The notes under the pieces: generated by a model
The model's database searches: none
The model's input: the letters and a program-made list of their open reading frames with translations, nothing else
Told to the model about the DNA's origin: nothing
Shown here: positions 1-11,181 of the stretch, piece after piece
Layout of the letters: every line of letters starts with the position of its first letter
Numbering within the stretch: the first letter of the stretch is position 1
Program-made: the position numbers and the translations under genes
Assembly: GCF_022965805.1 (NCBI RefSeq)
Contig: NC_133108.1
Location: 42,478,051 to 42,542,050, forward strand
Direction: 5' to 3'
Origin: Primulina eburnea
Lineage: Eukaryota; Streptophyta; Magnoliopsida; Lamiales; Gesneriaceae
Length of the DNA stretch: 64,000 nt

Positions 1-1214
1 CTCCAGCTTAGAAATCTGAGTCTCTAGATCGAAAACTTTACCAGGGCGGTGCTTAATCTGGAGATTGAAGGAAGAAATTTCACTAGATAAATTTTGTAAA
101 CATTTTGAGCTTGATTCATTTGGTCCGAAGTTGACAACCCGGATTCAAAAAGCTCCGCGAAGAGTGGAATTCATAGAAGTCACTAGTCAATTCAATTTGT
201 TTGTAACGTAAGTGAACTAAGAAATTCTGTAAATACTACAACGTATTTTAAGCAACCAAAATACAATACTTAGTTCACAGACCTAAAACTTAAAAAAATA
301 GAGGACAAGCAAAAGAACATTTTGCTTACTTCAGATATCGGGCTTGTAAGTGACTTGCCACACAAATCTTTAGGACTTCCCTCCTTAGGTGCTCTACTAC
401 CTAAGTTGGAAGACAATGCAGTGTGGTCTGAATATCGTGGAGTTGACTTGAGCTGACGAACGACTCGAGGCGAAGTTTTTTGAGATAATTCAGCTTGAGG
501 GCTCGAGTTTTTCTGAGGCACCTCGGTTAAAGAAGAGCGGGGAGAAGACCTTAGAGGCCCTCCAGAAGAATTGGTTCTGCGTTCAATGATAATAATAATT
601 CAAACAATATTATGACACATTTGGAATGCAAAACGTTCTTATGTCATCACAAGTTAACAATTGAAAGAGGAAATTCCCCATAAATCTCTTCCATGTTTTT
701 GCTTACATGTATCAAATCATCTGCTTGTTTGTTCAGTCATGACGACAAAAAGCAACGATGAAAACATATATGTTGTATGGTGGAAGTGAATGGATGGATG
801 AAATTTCGGTATATTGAAATGGAGACAATAATCCCAGCTAGTGCAAGATATAAAACAAAAATATTCAAAAAAACTATCACTATGCGTAATATAGCATGTT
901 GAAAATGACTAAGTAATTCACCACACAATCTTGGAAAAGAGAAACAGGTAAAGAGAAACTAAAACAGCAACTGCAGAACAAGGATTATCATAGGACGAAG
1001 CATCCAGTCCCACATTGTCCTAAAAAGCATGCATTATGCAGCTCACTCATCATCCGTATTAGTGAGTAACTAGGCCAAATCATCAAGAAATAAAAGTGGG
1101 AATCTTTAATCAAGTAAGTCCCATCAAAAGACTTGGCTTAAAAAATTAACTGATGAAAATGAACATTCTCAGAAAAGCTACACCAGAAAGTTACCTTGCT
1201 TTAGGAGTCTGCAT
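1..1214 (-). CDS. Interactor of constitutive active ROPs (ICR/RIP family), 5' coding part, partial
   Basis: Plant-specific coiled-coil effector that links active ROP (Rho-of-plants) GTPases to the cytoskeleton and exocyst; this is family knowledge. Three coding exons can be read: 1214-1195 (start codon and the peptide MQTPKA plus two bases of an Arg codon), 576-330, and 57-1, which runs off the window. Splice sites are GT-AG: AG|GTAA at 1195, GCAG|A at 576, GAA|GTAAGC at 330, CAG|ATT at 57. All phases agree. The joined N-terminus has the family marks: MQTPKAR start, a Ser/Pro/Arg-rich stretch with EVPQK and SPRVVRQLKSTP, then the start of the coiled coil (FDLETQISKLE). The first coding exon carries only 20 coding bases and would be missed by ORF calling. 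A 5' UTR, perhaps with introns, should lie above 1214 but I could not place it. It looks closest to the ICR5/MIDD1 branch. Confidence 0.85.
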
Positions 1215-2700
1215 ATCTTATCTTTATTACTCTCAGACCAAAATGTGAAATGGAATTGTAAAATAATATCTTCTTGAATGCTTCCTGCCCCACAAGACCT
1301 GCAAATTGCAGAAAATATCACAAGCTGAGAGACAGATGTGGGGAATCCAATGAAATTTAATGCACAAGGAGCATCCGATGGATCATTTATGACCTACATT
1401 TTCATCAAAATTAATTGCCCACCAAACTGAAATTTCGAATATAACATATAAATAAATAAACATTATGATTTTAGTATACTGCAACCTTTTAGTGTCTAAT
1501 CAGACAGACGCTATATAGAAATTTTTTTCTCGACCAATGCAACTTCAAGAATTCTTGGAGTGCTTGATATGTAGTAATTATTGTAGTCACGAGCATGGTC
1601 CATGGACCATTCTAGCCCCGTGATGGGAAAGTGTTTCTAGTTACAATCCAAGCGCACTTTACGCAACTTAAGAACATCCTACAAGGGATAAATGGTGCTA
1701 CTGCTGAGAAAAAAAAGCGTAATTTTTTTGAAAAAACAAAATTTATTTGCAGAAGGTTGAGCATCTGAAGCGAATAGACAGAAATGGGAAGATTAGTAGT
1801 AAATGAAATGAAACCAACAAATAAACATTGCAAAGTTACTAGAAATGGCCCATAAAGATGTAGTTTTTGAATGTTCTTTTCATACAGTTGACCTCACACG
1901 ACAGGTTAAAGGGAAAAGAAAAGCATCTTCGTCCGCAGAACACAAGGAAAACAGGCAAGAACATAAAAAGGGTGAAATAAGGATGAATCTTTGGGGATAG
2001 GGTGCCATCAGAATTTCGGAGAATTGAAACAGCAAGCAGTGCCACGCAGTGACCCAACAAAAAATGAAAAAAATAAACAAAACCACAAAATGGGTCTCCA
2101 AATCTGCCTCTTTCTTTTCAGTGAAGAGTTTTAACACAGTCACTGGCGAAACAATTTCCTAGAACCCGAGACAATGAAAAACCACAGAGAAATAGCACAC
2201 TCTTTCCTCGTACATTTTGCCATTTTCAACACATTGAGGAGTAAAGCAAGAAGCAAAGCAAACAGAACAATCTGCACATATGGCTGCCATTTTTCTTACC
2301 CAGAAAATCTTGAAAAGAGAACAGACAGGCCTTGCTGTCTCACAGCATACCACTACAAGATTTCAATATGGAGCAGCCATTGTTGATAAAAAAGAGCTCC
2401 CTTTTCGAGGTATTTGCGCAGCATCCGGTTTTTCAATTAGTGTGGGGATAAGTGGAGACAAATAATTATGGGAATAATAGAGACTTGGCGTTTCACATGA
2501 GCCTGCAGAGATGATAATGGAGCTTAATGTAGGATTATATTTACTTAAGATTTTGAAATTTTGATTCATGGTTCCGAGAGAGAGACCCCACTCCCTGCAA
2601 GAATCTTGCAATTTGTCACATGGGCATGGGGCGAAATTTCGTTTTGCGGCAATTTTCAAATAACTTCTGCTAATTTGTTTGAAACCCATTTCGATCAATT
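1215..2700. other. Upstream region of the ICR gene, no coding signal
   Basis: About 1.5 kb above the ICR start codon. It probably holds the promoter, the 5' UTR and perhaps leader introns. Short open frames on both strands here have no recognisable domains and overlap one another. I could not place a TATA box or transcription start with confidence. Confidence 0.4.
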
Positions 2701-3067
2701 TAAGATCTTTCTTTTATATTTGGTTGTCTGAATTTTTGCAAGTGATAACTCAGTCAAATATTAAAATTTTAGCGAAATGTGTTCATATAAATTTTTGATT
2801 GGAATATATTTTCTTAAAGTTGGTTCCTTTTTTCTACCTTTCTCGAGTAATACGAGAGAGAAGATTTAAAAGCACCTTTGTACTCAAAGTTCAGAAGTGC
2901 TTTGATTAAAATATTGGAAAAATCTTTAATCATACTTCAAATTAACAGTATATTCCAACTAATCTTGAACTAAATTTAAGCCGAATAATAATTTTATTTG
3001 ATAATTTGTGAACTTTAATGTAATATTATTGTACATATTAAATAAACTAGTTTGAAAATTACAAAAA

Positions 3068-3295
3068 TTTTTGTGAGACGGTTACATGAGTCGTATTTTG
3101 TGAGACGGGTCTCTTATTTGAGTCATCCGTGAAAAAATATTACTTTTAGGTAAAAACTTGTGTGAGACAGTCTCAGTCGTATTTGTAAGACAAATATCTT
3201 ATTTGGGTCACTATTAAAAAATATTACTTTTTATTGTGAATATGGATAGGGTTGATCTGTCTATCCGCGAGACGATCTCATATGAGACTCACTCT
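3068..3295 (+). mobile_element. GTGAGAC foldback MITE, two nested degenerate copies
   Basis: A truncated copy (3068-3150) is followed at once by a second copy (3151-3295). Both show the family order: GTGAGACGGT end, TCTTATTTGGGTCA, TATTACTTTTTAT core, GGTTGAYC, then the opposite GAGAC end. Confidence 0.75.
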
Positions 3296-4016
3296 TATTT
3301 TTATCGTGAATATCGATAGAGTATAAAAATTCGTAAGATCGTGTTCTCGATAGTAATTTATTTTCAAGCAAAATTTTCATTTTGTTTGAATAAAAGATTT
3401 TATCCATTTTCTTAATATTCAGCTCAAAAAGATTCCTTCACACCTTCAACTGAAAATTTGTCATTTTCCTTAAATTCATACAATACTATGATTAGTTTAT
3501 GTTTTTAATACCAACTCGATCGTAGGACCCTTTAATTCAGAGTATGAAAAAATTCATCAAAATTTATCTCCTCGGTTTTCAACATGTAACAGATGTATGG
3601 CATTCCGGCAATCCTACTGGTGAATTTCCGCGGATTGGAGGATTCTTTGATCTTTCGTAGTTTATTAATAGATGCTCTAATATTTGATAACCCGACCAGC
3701 GAAAAAACATGCTTATCTTATTCCTTAATAATCATAAAAATATATCTCTCTTAAATTTTTTAAAAGAAATATATACATACATATATATAGACACACGCAC
3801 AGGTGTATGTTTCATCTCCACCAATTTGAAACCCCATGGAGAGGAGAGGTATCCAAACTGACAGGAGATGAGAGTTCATTTCCGTCCATTAGCATTCAAA
3901 ACAGCTCATTGCTCCTTTATCAAGAACTCGTCTGCTTTGCCAAGATGGACGACTGCAAATCCTTCCACACTCAAACATCGATCGATACCATTTAAAAGGT
4001 AAATTCTGATTCAAAA

Positions 4017-4166
4017 AACAAAAGGGAAGGGTGGGATTTCAAGATTCAACACTTTAGCAAATTTATTGAAATACCAAGAAATTATGCGCCTCCTGCAAGG
4101 CTGAAATATGAGGGAAGACGAGGAGCAGCCGCGACTGCAAGACAAGAGAGGCTTTTGAAGCCCTAG
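4017..4166 (+). pseudogene. Possible gene fragment, C-terminal exon-like frame
   Basis: An open frame ending in TAG at 4164-4166 reads KIQHFSKFIEIPRNY followed by an Arg/Ala-rich tail (APPARLKYEGRRGAAATARQ). It looks protein-like, not random, and the G+C content is higher than the surroundings. There is no start codon in frame; a possible acceptor (TTTCAAG) precedes ATT at 4044. I cannot name the parent protein. It may be a retained exon of a gene I could not assemble, or a captured or retroposed fragment. Confidence 0.3.
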
Positions 4167-4551
4167 TTGTATTTAAAGGCACGCTTGCTCCCTTCTGTTT
4201 GGGCCCATCTACTTTCCAATTGTTGTTACATTCTAAATGGGCTGGGCTTTTGCAAAAGCTTAAATACACGGGTCTGCTACTGCTAGTTGTCTTTCTTGCA
4301 AGTGGTAAGAAAGCATGATGCTAAAGTTACATTTAGGGGTTTGCAATCGTTTTATGTGGTTACCATATGAATCAAAATTCAAATAGCACTAAACCGGTTT
4401 AACCAGTTTTGTTTTTGAAAACCCAAACCGACCGATTATTTGTAGAAACCAAATAAACCGATATTAAAATCGATCGTTCGGTCAGTAATCGAAATAACTG
4501 GTGTTTTTTAAAAGAAAAATTCAGATTTGGCTTTGTATATAAAAATGAAGC

Positions 4552-4729
4552 AAAACTTGTGTGAGACGGTTTCACGGGTCGTATTTTGTTAGACGGATCA
4601 CTTATTTGGGTCATCCATGAAAAATTATTATTTTATATGATAAGAGTATTACTTTTTATTGTGAATATCGATAGGGTTGACCGTCTCACAGATAAAGATT
4701 CGTGAAACCGTTTAACAAGAGACCTACTC
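4552..4729 (+). mobile_element. GTGAGAC foldback MITE
   Basis: Near-complete forward copy, from AAAACTTGTGTGAGACGG to CAAGAGACCTACTC, with the TATTACTTTTTATTGTGAAT core. Confidence 0.85.
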
Positions 4730-5377
4730 TAGAAATAATATCACATATACCTTCAACCTTCCCTTTGTTTATTTTAACTTCCCTTGTCAAATGGGTTGGT
4801 CACTTTTGATAATTCCCTATCAAAAAAATATATTTTTATACCAATGTGACAATTTTGATCAAATACTATAACTATATTCTTCTTCTTTATTAATTTATTT
4901 TTTGCTTAGCACTACACTTTGAAAAAGGACCGCAAATCAAATAACGACCTCTAACCCTCACTTCAATTTTATTTTGTTTATTCTTAAAATAAATTATCTA
5001 TTACCGTTTCCTTATTACTTGTAGTTTGGTTATGTGAATAAAATATTAACTTCCCAAAATTAATCTATGCAAACATATCAATCTGACTCATATGTTCAAC
5101 TTGGTACGAAATTGCTGCAAATTTCTAACTCCCCAATGACTTCGTGTGTACTGTGTGTGTGTCTCATAATAGTTTCGAATTTAAGACAAATTCTTCACGT
5201 TATTTATTTATTTATTTATTTTTGAAATATTTTTATGAGCAAAAGAAGAATTTAGTTAGAGAATATATTGAAAATTTTGACCATTCGATGTTTAAAAGAA
5301 ATATGTCGCACATAATTACTTATAACGATATAGTTTTCGCCATCCATTATTTAAGTGAAATTTGGTTTAAATTATAA

Positions 5378-5739
5378 GAGTGAGTCTCATGTGAGACCGT
5401 ATCACGGATCTTAATCTGTGAGACGGGTCAACCATATACATATTCACAATAAAAAGTAGGCAAATGCTTGTGTGAGATGGTCTCACGGATCGTAGTTTTG
5501 AGACGAATATCTTATTTGGGTCATCCATGAAAAATTATTACTTTTTATGCTAAGAGTATTACTTTTTATTGTGAATATCCCGTCTCACAGATTAAGATCC
5601 GTGATATGGTCTCTCATGAGATCCACTCTAAAAAATAATACTTTTAGCATAAAAAATAATTTTTTTTTCATAAATAACCCAAATAAAAGATCTGTCTCAC
5701 AAATACGATCCGTGAGACTGTCTCACACAAGTTTTTGTC
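5378..5739. mobile_element. Three GTGAGAC MITE copies in alternating orientation
   Basis: A partial reverse copy (5378-5458), a forward copy (5464-5629) and a partial reverse copy (5636-5739) lie nearly end to end. Adjacent opposite copies make this stretch able to fold into long hairpins. The cluster is probably nested insertion or rearrangement. Confidence 0.8.
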
Positions 5740-6070
5740 ATATTATAATTAAGATCAGTTGAGGATGAATGGAAAATCCACACTTCCAAACAATTCAAAA
5801 ATACATTTGAATTTTTTTGATTAATTAACAGAATATGACATGATTAATAAATACTGTGACTTTATTAATTAATCTATTTCTTCCAATTTATATTTCTTAA
5901 TCTTGAATGTTCTTTTCCAAGATATGATACATATATTTTTTTTTAATGAATGCATATTAAAGTCTATCCAAATTCGAGACCGACAAAGTTAAATTCTACC
6001 AGATTTAGTCAGATATATAGTCCGACTGTGGAATACGGAAAGATAATGCCACTGTAGATAAATATAAGTC

Positions 6071-6229
6071 AAAAATTTGTGTGAGACGATTTCACGTGTC
6101 TTATTTATGAGACGGATCTTTTATTTGAGTTACCCATAAAAAAGTATCACTTTTTATGTTAAGAGTATTATTTTTTATTATAAATATAAATAGAATTAAC
6201 CCGTCTCACAGTCACATGAGACTCACTCT
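6071..6229 (+). mobile_element. GTGAGAC foldback MITE, diverged
   Basis: Forward copy with a short deletion near the right end, where the GTCTCACAG of the inner repeat joins directly to CACATGAGACTCACTC. Confidence 0.8.
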
Positions 6230-6611
6230 AAATATAAATATGATAAGCAGAAATAAATGCCAACACGACAACGGGACTCGTTCTAAACGCGCTTTTCGGA
6301 ATCTTTTTCTGATCCAAAACTTTCAAAAGGAAAAAGATTGGACTTGGTGTTTGGCTCGATTTTATCTTTATATTAAAATTTGTTTTATTTTTTTCTTTTT
6401 TGAGGAAAATAATTTCCTAATGTTTTAATTCTAATAGTTTCTACAAATGTTTTGTTTTTCTTTTCTAATATTGAATGAAACAATTATACTTTGATTTGCT
6501 TTCAGATGCAATCTTTTGTATACATGCATTGTATCTATCGTTCAAGAATTATTTGTAAAATAAAAAAATTATTGTGTTAGTGATTTAAAAATTACATAAA
6601 AAATTAAAGGC

Positions 6612-6790
6612 AAAAACTTATATGAGACGGTCTCACGGGTCGTATGTGTGAGACGGATCTCTTATTTGGGTCATCCATGAAAAAGTATTACTTTTTATGC
6701 CAAGAATATTACTTTTTGTTGTGAATATGGGTAGGGTTGACCCGTCTCACAGATTAAGATCCGTGAGACGGTCTCACATGAGACCCACTC
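6612..6790 (+). mobile_element. GTGAGAC foldback MITE, well preserved
   Basis: One of the least diverged copies. The left end (ATGAGACGGTCTCACGGGTC) and the right end (GATCCGTGAGACGGTCTCAC) form roughly 40-bp imperfect terminal inverted repeats. Each end itself contains the GTGAGAC(C/G)GTCTCAC near-palindrome. Confidence 0.85.
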
Positions 6791-7010
6791 AAAATTAAAT
6801 GGAAATTTATTGTTTAACCTCTAAATGGTTAAAAAAGGTTACTTTATGTTATATACAAACAATTAATTTACACATATAATTAACATGCAAAAAATAAAGT
6901 ACTTTGCGAAATGTAGCTTTGGAAAAAACAAGAAATCAACCGACGGGAAATTTGGCTTCAGTCCCCAGCCGCCTTTTTTCTTTGTTTTCAGTCCCTAGGT
7001 ACTTTTTTAG

Positions 7011-7080
7011 TACCACATTTCCACATGAAGTGTACCACATTTCCATATGAAGTGTATCACATTTTGTATGAAATAGTACC
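7011..7080. repeat. 22-bp tandem repeat, about 3 units
   Basis: Units start TACCACATTTCC(A/T)ATGAAGTG at 7011 and 7033; a diverged third unit is at 7055 and the start of a fourth at 7077. The flanks resemble a degenerate dispersed repeat. No coding meaning is seen. Confidence 0.65.
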
Positions 7081-7246
7081 ACAATTTTGTGGGTAGGGAG
7101 TGAATGCAAAGAAATATTATGATTGGGGATTTTTAAATAACTTCCCCTGTAATTTTTGTTCTGCCAATTTCCTGGAAATATCATATTTTCACAAACGTAG
7201 CTTTCTTCAGTCGTCCCTGTACACCAAAACTAGCCTCCGTTGCCGG

Positions 7247-7254
7247 TATATATA
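7247..7254 (+). promoter_or_regulatory. TATA box of first small-protein paralogue
   Basis: TATATATA lies about 230 bp before the ATG at 7481. The second paralogue has a matching TATATATAAA in the same relative place, which supports both as promoters. Confidence 0.6.
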
Positions 7255-7309
7255 CCTACATCACGCCTTCCGCCTCAGATTCATTTTCTTTCCTTTCTCT
7301 CACATCTTG

Positions 7310-7325
7310 AGCCCCTGAGGGGGCT
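7310..7325 (+). promoter_or_regulatory. Leader hairpin AGCCCC-TGAG-GGGGCT
   Basis: A perfect 6-bp G/C-rich stem with a 4-base loop in the predicted 5' UTR. The paralogue keeps the stem as AGCCC-GAGG-GGGCT at 10782-10795. The flank that follows (CTCTCCTCT...GCCGCCGCCTCTTCC) is also kept. Confidence 0.5.
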
Positions 7326-7480
7326 ATCTCCTCTAGGGCCGCCGCCTCTTCCAATATTTCTCTAGCCTTTTACTAGCTTCTCCACTGTCTTCAACTTCTG
7401 CTTCAAGTTCTTCTTCATCTTCTGTTTTCCTCCATTGAATTTCTCCGTTTTCCATCTCTGAAAGTTTTCCCGCTCAATCC

Positions 7481-7744
7481 ATGGCAACCGATCCTCCAAA
7501 ACCTCCAAGGAAAATCACCCCCGCCTTCTCTCCAAGACGGGGCCGCGTCAAGGCTCAAATTTTTGGGAGCCTCGCCGCAGAAATGTCCTCCCTTGCTTCA
7601 AGAACTGGAAAGGTCTTCTCCAGACTCAAGCGCGGTGGAGACGGCGCCACCTCCACCACCGCTTCCTCCTCCGTCTCCGCTTCCGCCGCCACCACTCCGC
7701 CGCCGAGCGCATACGTTTCAGATGGTGACCCTGATAACGCATGA
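7481..7744 (+). CDS. Small proline/arginine-rich plant protein, paralogue 1 (87 aa)
   Basis: Single-exon frame with no upstream ATG in the leader. The start sits in a good context (TCCATGGC). The N-terminus is basic and proline-rich (PPKPPRK, then RRGRVKAQIF), followed by a short, probably helical segment (SLAAEMSSLASRTGKVF) and a Ser/Thr/Ala/Pro-rich tail ending SDGDPDNA. No signal peptide or membrane segment. Paralogue 2 at 10945 keeps RRGRVKAQIF.SL.AEMSSLASRTGKVF nearly intact, and the low-complexity tail differs in length, so the frame is under protein-level constraint. The 5' and 3' UTRs are also alike. I do not recognise a proven function. It may belong to the small hypoxia-induced unknown proteins of plants, but that is unchecked recollection. 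Confidence 0.75.
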   Translation: MATDPPKPPRKITPAFSPRRGRVKAQIFGSLAAEMSSLASRTGKVFSRLKRGGDGATSTTASSSVSASAATTPPPSAYVSDGDPDNA

Positions 7745-8130
7745 AAGCCGTAGCATCCACCTCAAACAGTGAAACCTGGCCTGTTTTTATTGCCTTTTCA
7801 TTGTATTGTAAAATAGTAATAACTAAATAAGAGAAGGCTAAGCTCTTTACTCTTTAGTCAACAGTTAGGGACGACGCTCAGAGCTTTTCTTTTACTTTTG
7901 GATCAGTCTTGTACTTTGTCTTGTGTGAAGTCTGTAGGTTTCAAGGTTTGTAACATATGTTTCTGCTATTCCCCGATGTTCTGGACCTCTTCCTACATCG
8001 TTTCTCCAAGGGTTTTTAAGTGGAGAACGATGGACACCGGGAGAGGAGTTTGTATTGGTTACGCTACTTCGGTTTATTGGCTCCTGCGTGATATGATTGA
8101 TGTGATGCTAATATTATATATTTTGATATA
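7745..8130 (+). other. Conserved 3' UTR of small-protein paralogue 1
   Basis: About 380 bp after the stop match the downstream region of paralogue 2. Shared blocks include GCCTGTTTTTAT(T/C)GCCTTTTC, AGAGAAGGCTAAGCTCTTTA, GAGCTTTTCTTTTACTTTTG and TGATTGATGTGATG near the far end. This is probably one long 3' UTR copied with the gene. Confidence 0.55.
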
Positions 8131-8441
8131 AATGGTGTGTTTGATACAACCAGCTTCTAATGAATCTAACTGACGTCACCGTCATGATTCAAAAATTCAC
8201 CTTGATTTTATGGCATCACCAGGTTGCATCACAATGGGACCTTGGTTACGCAATTAATTCATTATATGGTTATTTGATTTTAAATATATATCTCGAACCA
8301 TTGGATTTAATTTGTTTGGAAAATTAAGATAAATAATCGAGTATGATACAAATCGTATACAACGAGACCTGGAATCTTCCAAAAGACAACATGAAAAACC
8401 ATTTGATAGAATCTACAGTGAAAATATGTATAGTTTGTTGT

Positions 8442-8526
8442 CAAAAAATTGTGTAGGACGATCTCACTAGTCATATTTTCTGAGACAGATCTCTTATTTG
8501 GATCATCTATAAAAAAATATTACTTA
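8442..8526 (+). mobile_element. GTGAGAC MITE, left part only
   Basis: Truncated and diverged forward copy that breaks off after the first TATTACTT of the core. Confidence 0.65.
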
Positions 8527-8830
8527 TCCTAATAATGGTAAAGAATTTAAGATAGATTCTTCAGGCTTTTTGAATATTTCCAAATTTAAAAATAATAATT
8601 CAGTTAGAGAATATATTGAAAGTAATATTGACCAATCAATGGGAAAAAGGGAACGTTTTCAGAAGATATTCGACAAAAATATGAATAACAATTAACACAA
8701 CCAAACCCGACACCTACTTATATGATATATATGTATGATATTATTATTTCTAATAAACTTTCACAGTAACAACTTTTTTGTCATTCTAAATAAAATGACG
8801 AAAATACCATTTTCTTCGCTTACGAAAAGA

Positions 8831-9010
8831 CAAAAATTTGTGTGAGACGGTCTCATGAGTCGTATTTGTGAGACGGATCTCTAATTTGGGTCACTCAGAA
8901 AAAAGTATTACTTTTTATGCTAAGAGTATTACTTTTAATTTTGAATATGAGTAGGGTTGACCAGTCTTACAGATTATGATCAGTGAGACGGTCTCATATG
9001 AAATCCACTC
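8831..9010 (+). mobile_element. GTGAGAC foldback MITE
   Basis: Near-complete forward copy with both terminal repeats and the doubled AGTATTACTTTT core. Confidence 0.85.
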
Positions 9011-9443
9011 TACTAAAAATTACAATAGAAATTATTTCGATAAATTTATAGCTCACATACAATAGACTATTAGATCGATAAGTTATTATGCTTTAATTTA
9101 TTCCAATTTCTATTTATAAAACTTGAAGTTTTTACCAATATATTGTAGATGCATATATCTCTGACGAAGGAAAAATGTTTTTTTTTTTGTAGGAAAATAA
9201 TTTACTTCTAAAAATGTTTTTTAGGGAACACAATTATTTACTTTGATTTGCTTTCAGATGGAACTTTTGCAGACAGCATTATATCATGCAAGAATTGCTT
9301 GTTCAATTTGAAAAATATTGTGTGAGTGATCTAAAAATTTTGATATATATTGCCTTGGTTGAATAATTATTGTATGAAGTGAAAATAAATCAATTGAAAA
9401 TAATGGCATGATAACCTAATCCCAAAACAATAATGAAATTACC

Positions 9444-9627
9444 GAGTAGGTCTCTTGTGATACGGTCTCACGAATCTTTATTTGTGAAACGGATCAACCT
9501 TACCGATATTCATAATAAAAAGTAAAACTCTTAACATAAAAAAAGTAATAATTTTTCATACATGACTTAAATAAGATATTCGTCTCACAAAATACGACAT
9601 ATGATACCGTCTCATACAAATTTTTGC
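9444..9627 (-). mobile_element. GTGAGAC foldback MITE
   Basis: Near-complete copy in reverse orientation, from GAGTAGGTCTCTTGTGA to CTCATACAAATTTTTGC. Confidence 0.85.
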
Positions 9628-9892
9628 ATAATTTTAAATATAACTTTCTATCTTTTTTACGGTGTATTGATTTTCAACAAAATAATAGTATTTTTTCACA
9701 AAATAACAAGACAAGTAAAAATCTAAAATATCAAAAAATAAATAAATTATGCGAGACAAATATTACTAAAGATGAGATTCCTACACTAACTGACTTATAA
9801 GGACACCCACATTGGTGCATTAATGGGTGATTATTAACACCCATTAATGTTCATATACCAATGTGGGTGTAGAAGTTATTAATTTTGTATTA

Positions 9893-10045
9893 TTTCGCAA
9901 ATAACGACGGTTTTTCTTAAACCGTCGCAACTTGAAAAGCGTCGTTACTTGCGACTTTTTTCTAATGAAAGTCGCTACTTGCGACGGGTTTTTAACAACC
10001 CTCGCTATTTGCGACGGTTTTTCAAAAACCATCGCTAATTAAGGC
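9893..10045. repeat. Serial hairpins built on GCGACGGTTT
   Basis: At least three imperfect hairpins follow one another, each with arms like GCGACGGTTT...AAACCGTCGC joined by CTAYTTGC linkers, with unpaired half-sites between. Outer sequences near 9810-9875 also form an inverted repeat (GTGCATTAATGGGTG / CACCCATTAATG). It is probably the core of a degenerate DNA transposon; no transposase is visible. Confidence 0.55.
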
Positions 10046-10710
10046 ATGTTCTGAAGAAAATCTCCCGAACGGATATTGAAATATTTGTTGTAAAATTTTA
10101 AGAATATTAGAAAGATATTGAAATAATTAAAAATAAAAAAATGAGTAAGTGGATAGTGGGACCCATAAATAATGAAAGTTGATATTAAATGAATGTGGGT
10201 GTGTGTTAATAATGGGAAAGTGTTAATGTAATCAATATGTGGCTCGTTGACCCCATAATTTTTTAGGAGATGGAGAGTTATTAACATGGATTAATGAGAA
10301 CGGATGCAGATGCCCTAACTAATTTGGTGAAACTTAATTTAAAATTATAATTATATCAGTGATGTAACTCTATCCGAGAATTTTTTTTTATTTTCATAAA
10401 ATGATCTTTTTTTAATACAATTTATCTTTATTTATATTTTAAAAAATTTAGATTATTATATCACTCCTAAAAATATGAAGGAATTATCAATTTTAAAACA
10501 ACAAAAATCATGTTTAGATAATTATTTTAATTATATAATTTCATAAATAATTTAAAATTTTTAACTCGTAAAATATAATTTTAAAGTACTTAATTCAATA
10601 TAATGTATAAAATTTTACAAAAACCAAAATGTCGTAGGCAAAAAATAACTGATAATAGATTAAAAATGTGATGAAATGTAAATAAACAAAAAAATATTTT
10701 TCATTGCCAA

Positions 10711-10720
10711 TATATATAAA
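10711..10720 (+). promoter_or_regulatory. TATA box of second small-protein paralogue
   Basis: TATATATAAA about 225 bp before the ATG at 10945, matching the first paralogue. Confidence 0.6.
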
Positions 10721-10781
10721 CTCGCCCCTCCACCGCCAATTCATCTTCCTTCATTTCTAAACTGCAGGCAACCAGATCCTC

Positions 10782-10795
10782 AGCCCGAGGGGGCT
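10782..10795 (+). promoter_or_regulatory. Leader hairpin AGCCC-GAGG-GGGCT
   Basis: A 5-bp stem equivalent to the hairpin at 7310. The two leaders differ around and inside the hairpin but pairing is kept. Confidence 0.5.
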
Positions 10796-10944
10796 CTCTC
10801 CTCTCAGCGTCGCCGCCGCCTCTTCCAATATTTCTCAACTCCTTTCTCCTCGTCCACTTTTTTCTTCAAATTCTCCATCCTCTTATGTTTTCTCCATTTA
10901 CTTTCTCCGATTTCCATATCTGAAAGATCCCTGCTGATCAATCC

Positions 10945-11181
10945 ATGGCAACCGCTCCTCCAAACCCTCCAAGAAAACGCACCACCAACTTCCCTCCAAG
11001 ACGGGGCCGCGTCAAAGCTCAAATTTTTGAGAGCCTCATCGCAGAAATGTCCTCTCTTGCTTCAAGGACTGGGAAAGTATTCACCGGACTCAAACGCCGC
11101 GGAGACGGCGCCACCACCTCCACCTCCACAAGTCCGCCGCCGAGTGCATACGCTTCAGATGGTGACCCTGATCACGCCTGA
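10945..11181 (+). CDS. Small proline/arginine-rich plant protein, paralogue 2 (78 aa)
   Basis: Duplicate of the gene at 7481, same strand, start to start 3.46 kb. It begins MATAPPNPPRK, keeps RRGRVKAQIFESL and AEMSSLASRTGKVF, and ends SDGDPDHA. The Ser/Thr/Ala tail is nine residues shorter. Basic N-terminus, no membrane segment, probably soluble. TATA box, leader hairpin, coding region and 3' UTR all correspond to the first copy, so the duplication covered the complete transcription unit. Between the copies only transposon-like DNA is seen. Function unknown; both copies look intact. Confidence 0.75.
   Translation: MATAPPNPPRKRTTNFPPRRGRVKAQIFESLIAEMSSLASRTGKVFTGLKRRGDGATTSTSTSPPPSAYASDGDPDHA

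Larger units (their letters stand above)
4167..7246. other. AT-rich intergenic DNA with MITEs
   Basis: No supportable gene. Besides the MITE copies listed separately, it holds a (TTTA)n run near 5200-5221 and low-complexity AACCGGTTT-type sequence near 4390-4470. A 22-bp tandem repeat lies at 7011-7080. Confidence 0.6.
8131..10710. other. Intergenic DNA between the two paralogues
   Basis: No gene. It contains three MITE copies and a block of serial inverted repeats near 9.9-10.05 kb, listed separately; the remainder is AT-rich. Confidence 0.6.

Noticed and set aside
2363..2698. 111-codon minus-strand frame upstream of ICR
   Set aside because: No domain and no good start context; more likely upstream or leader sequence of the ICR gene.
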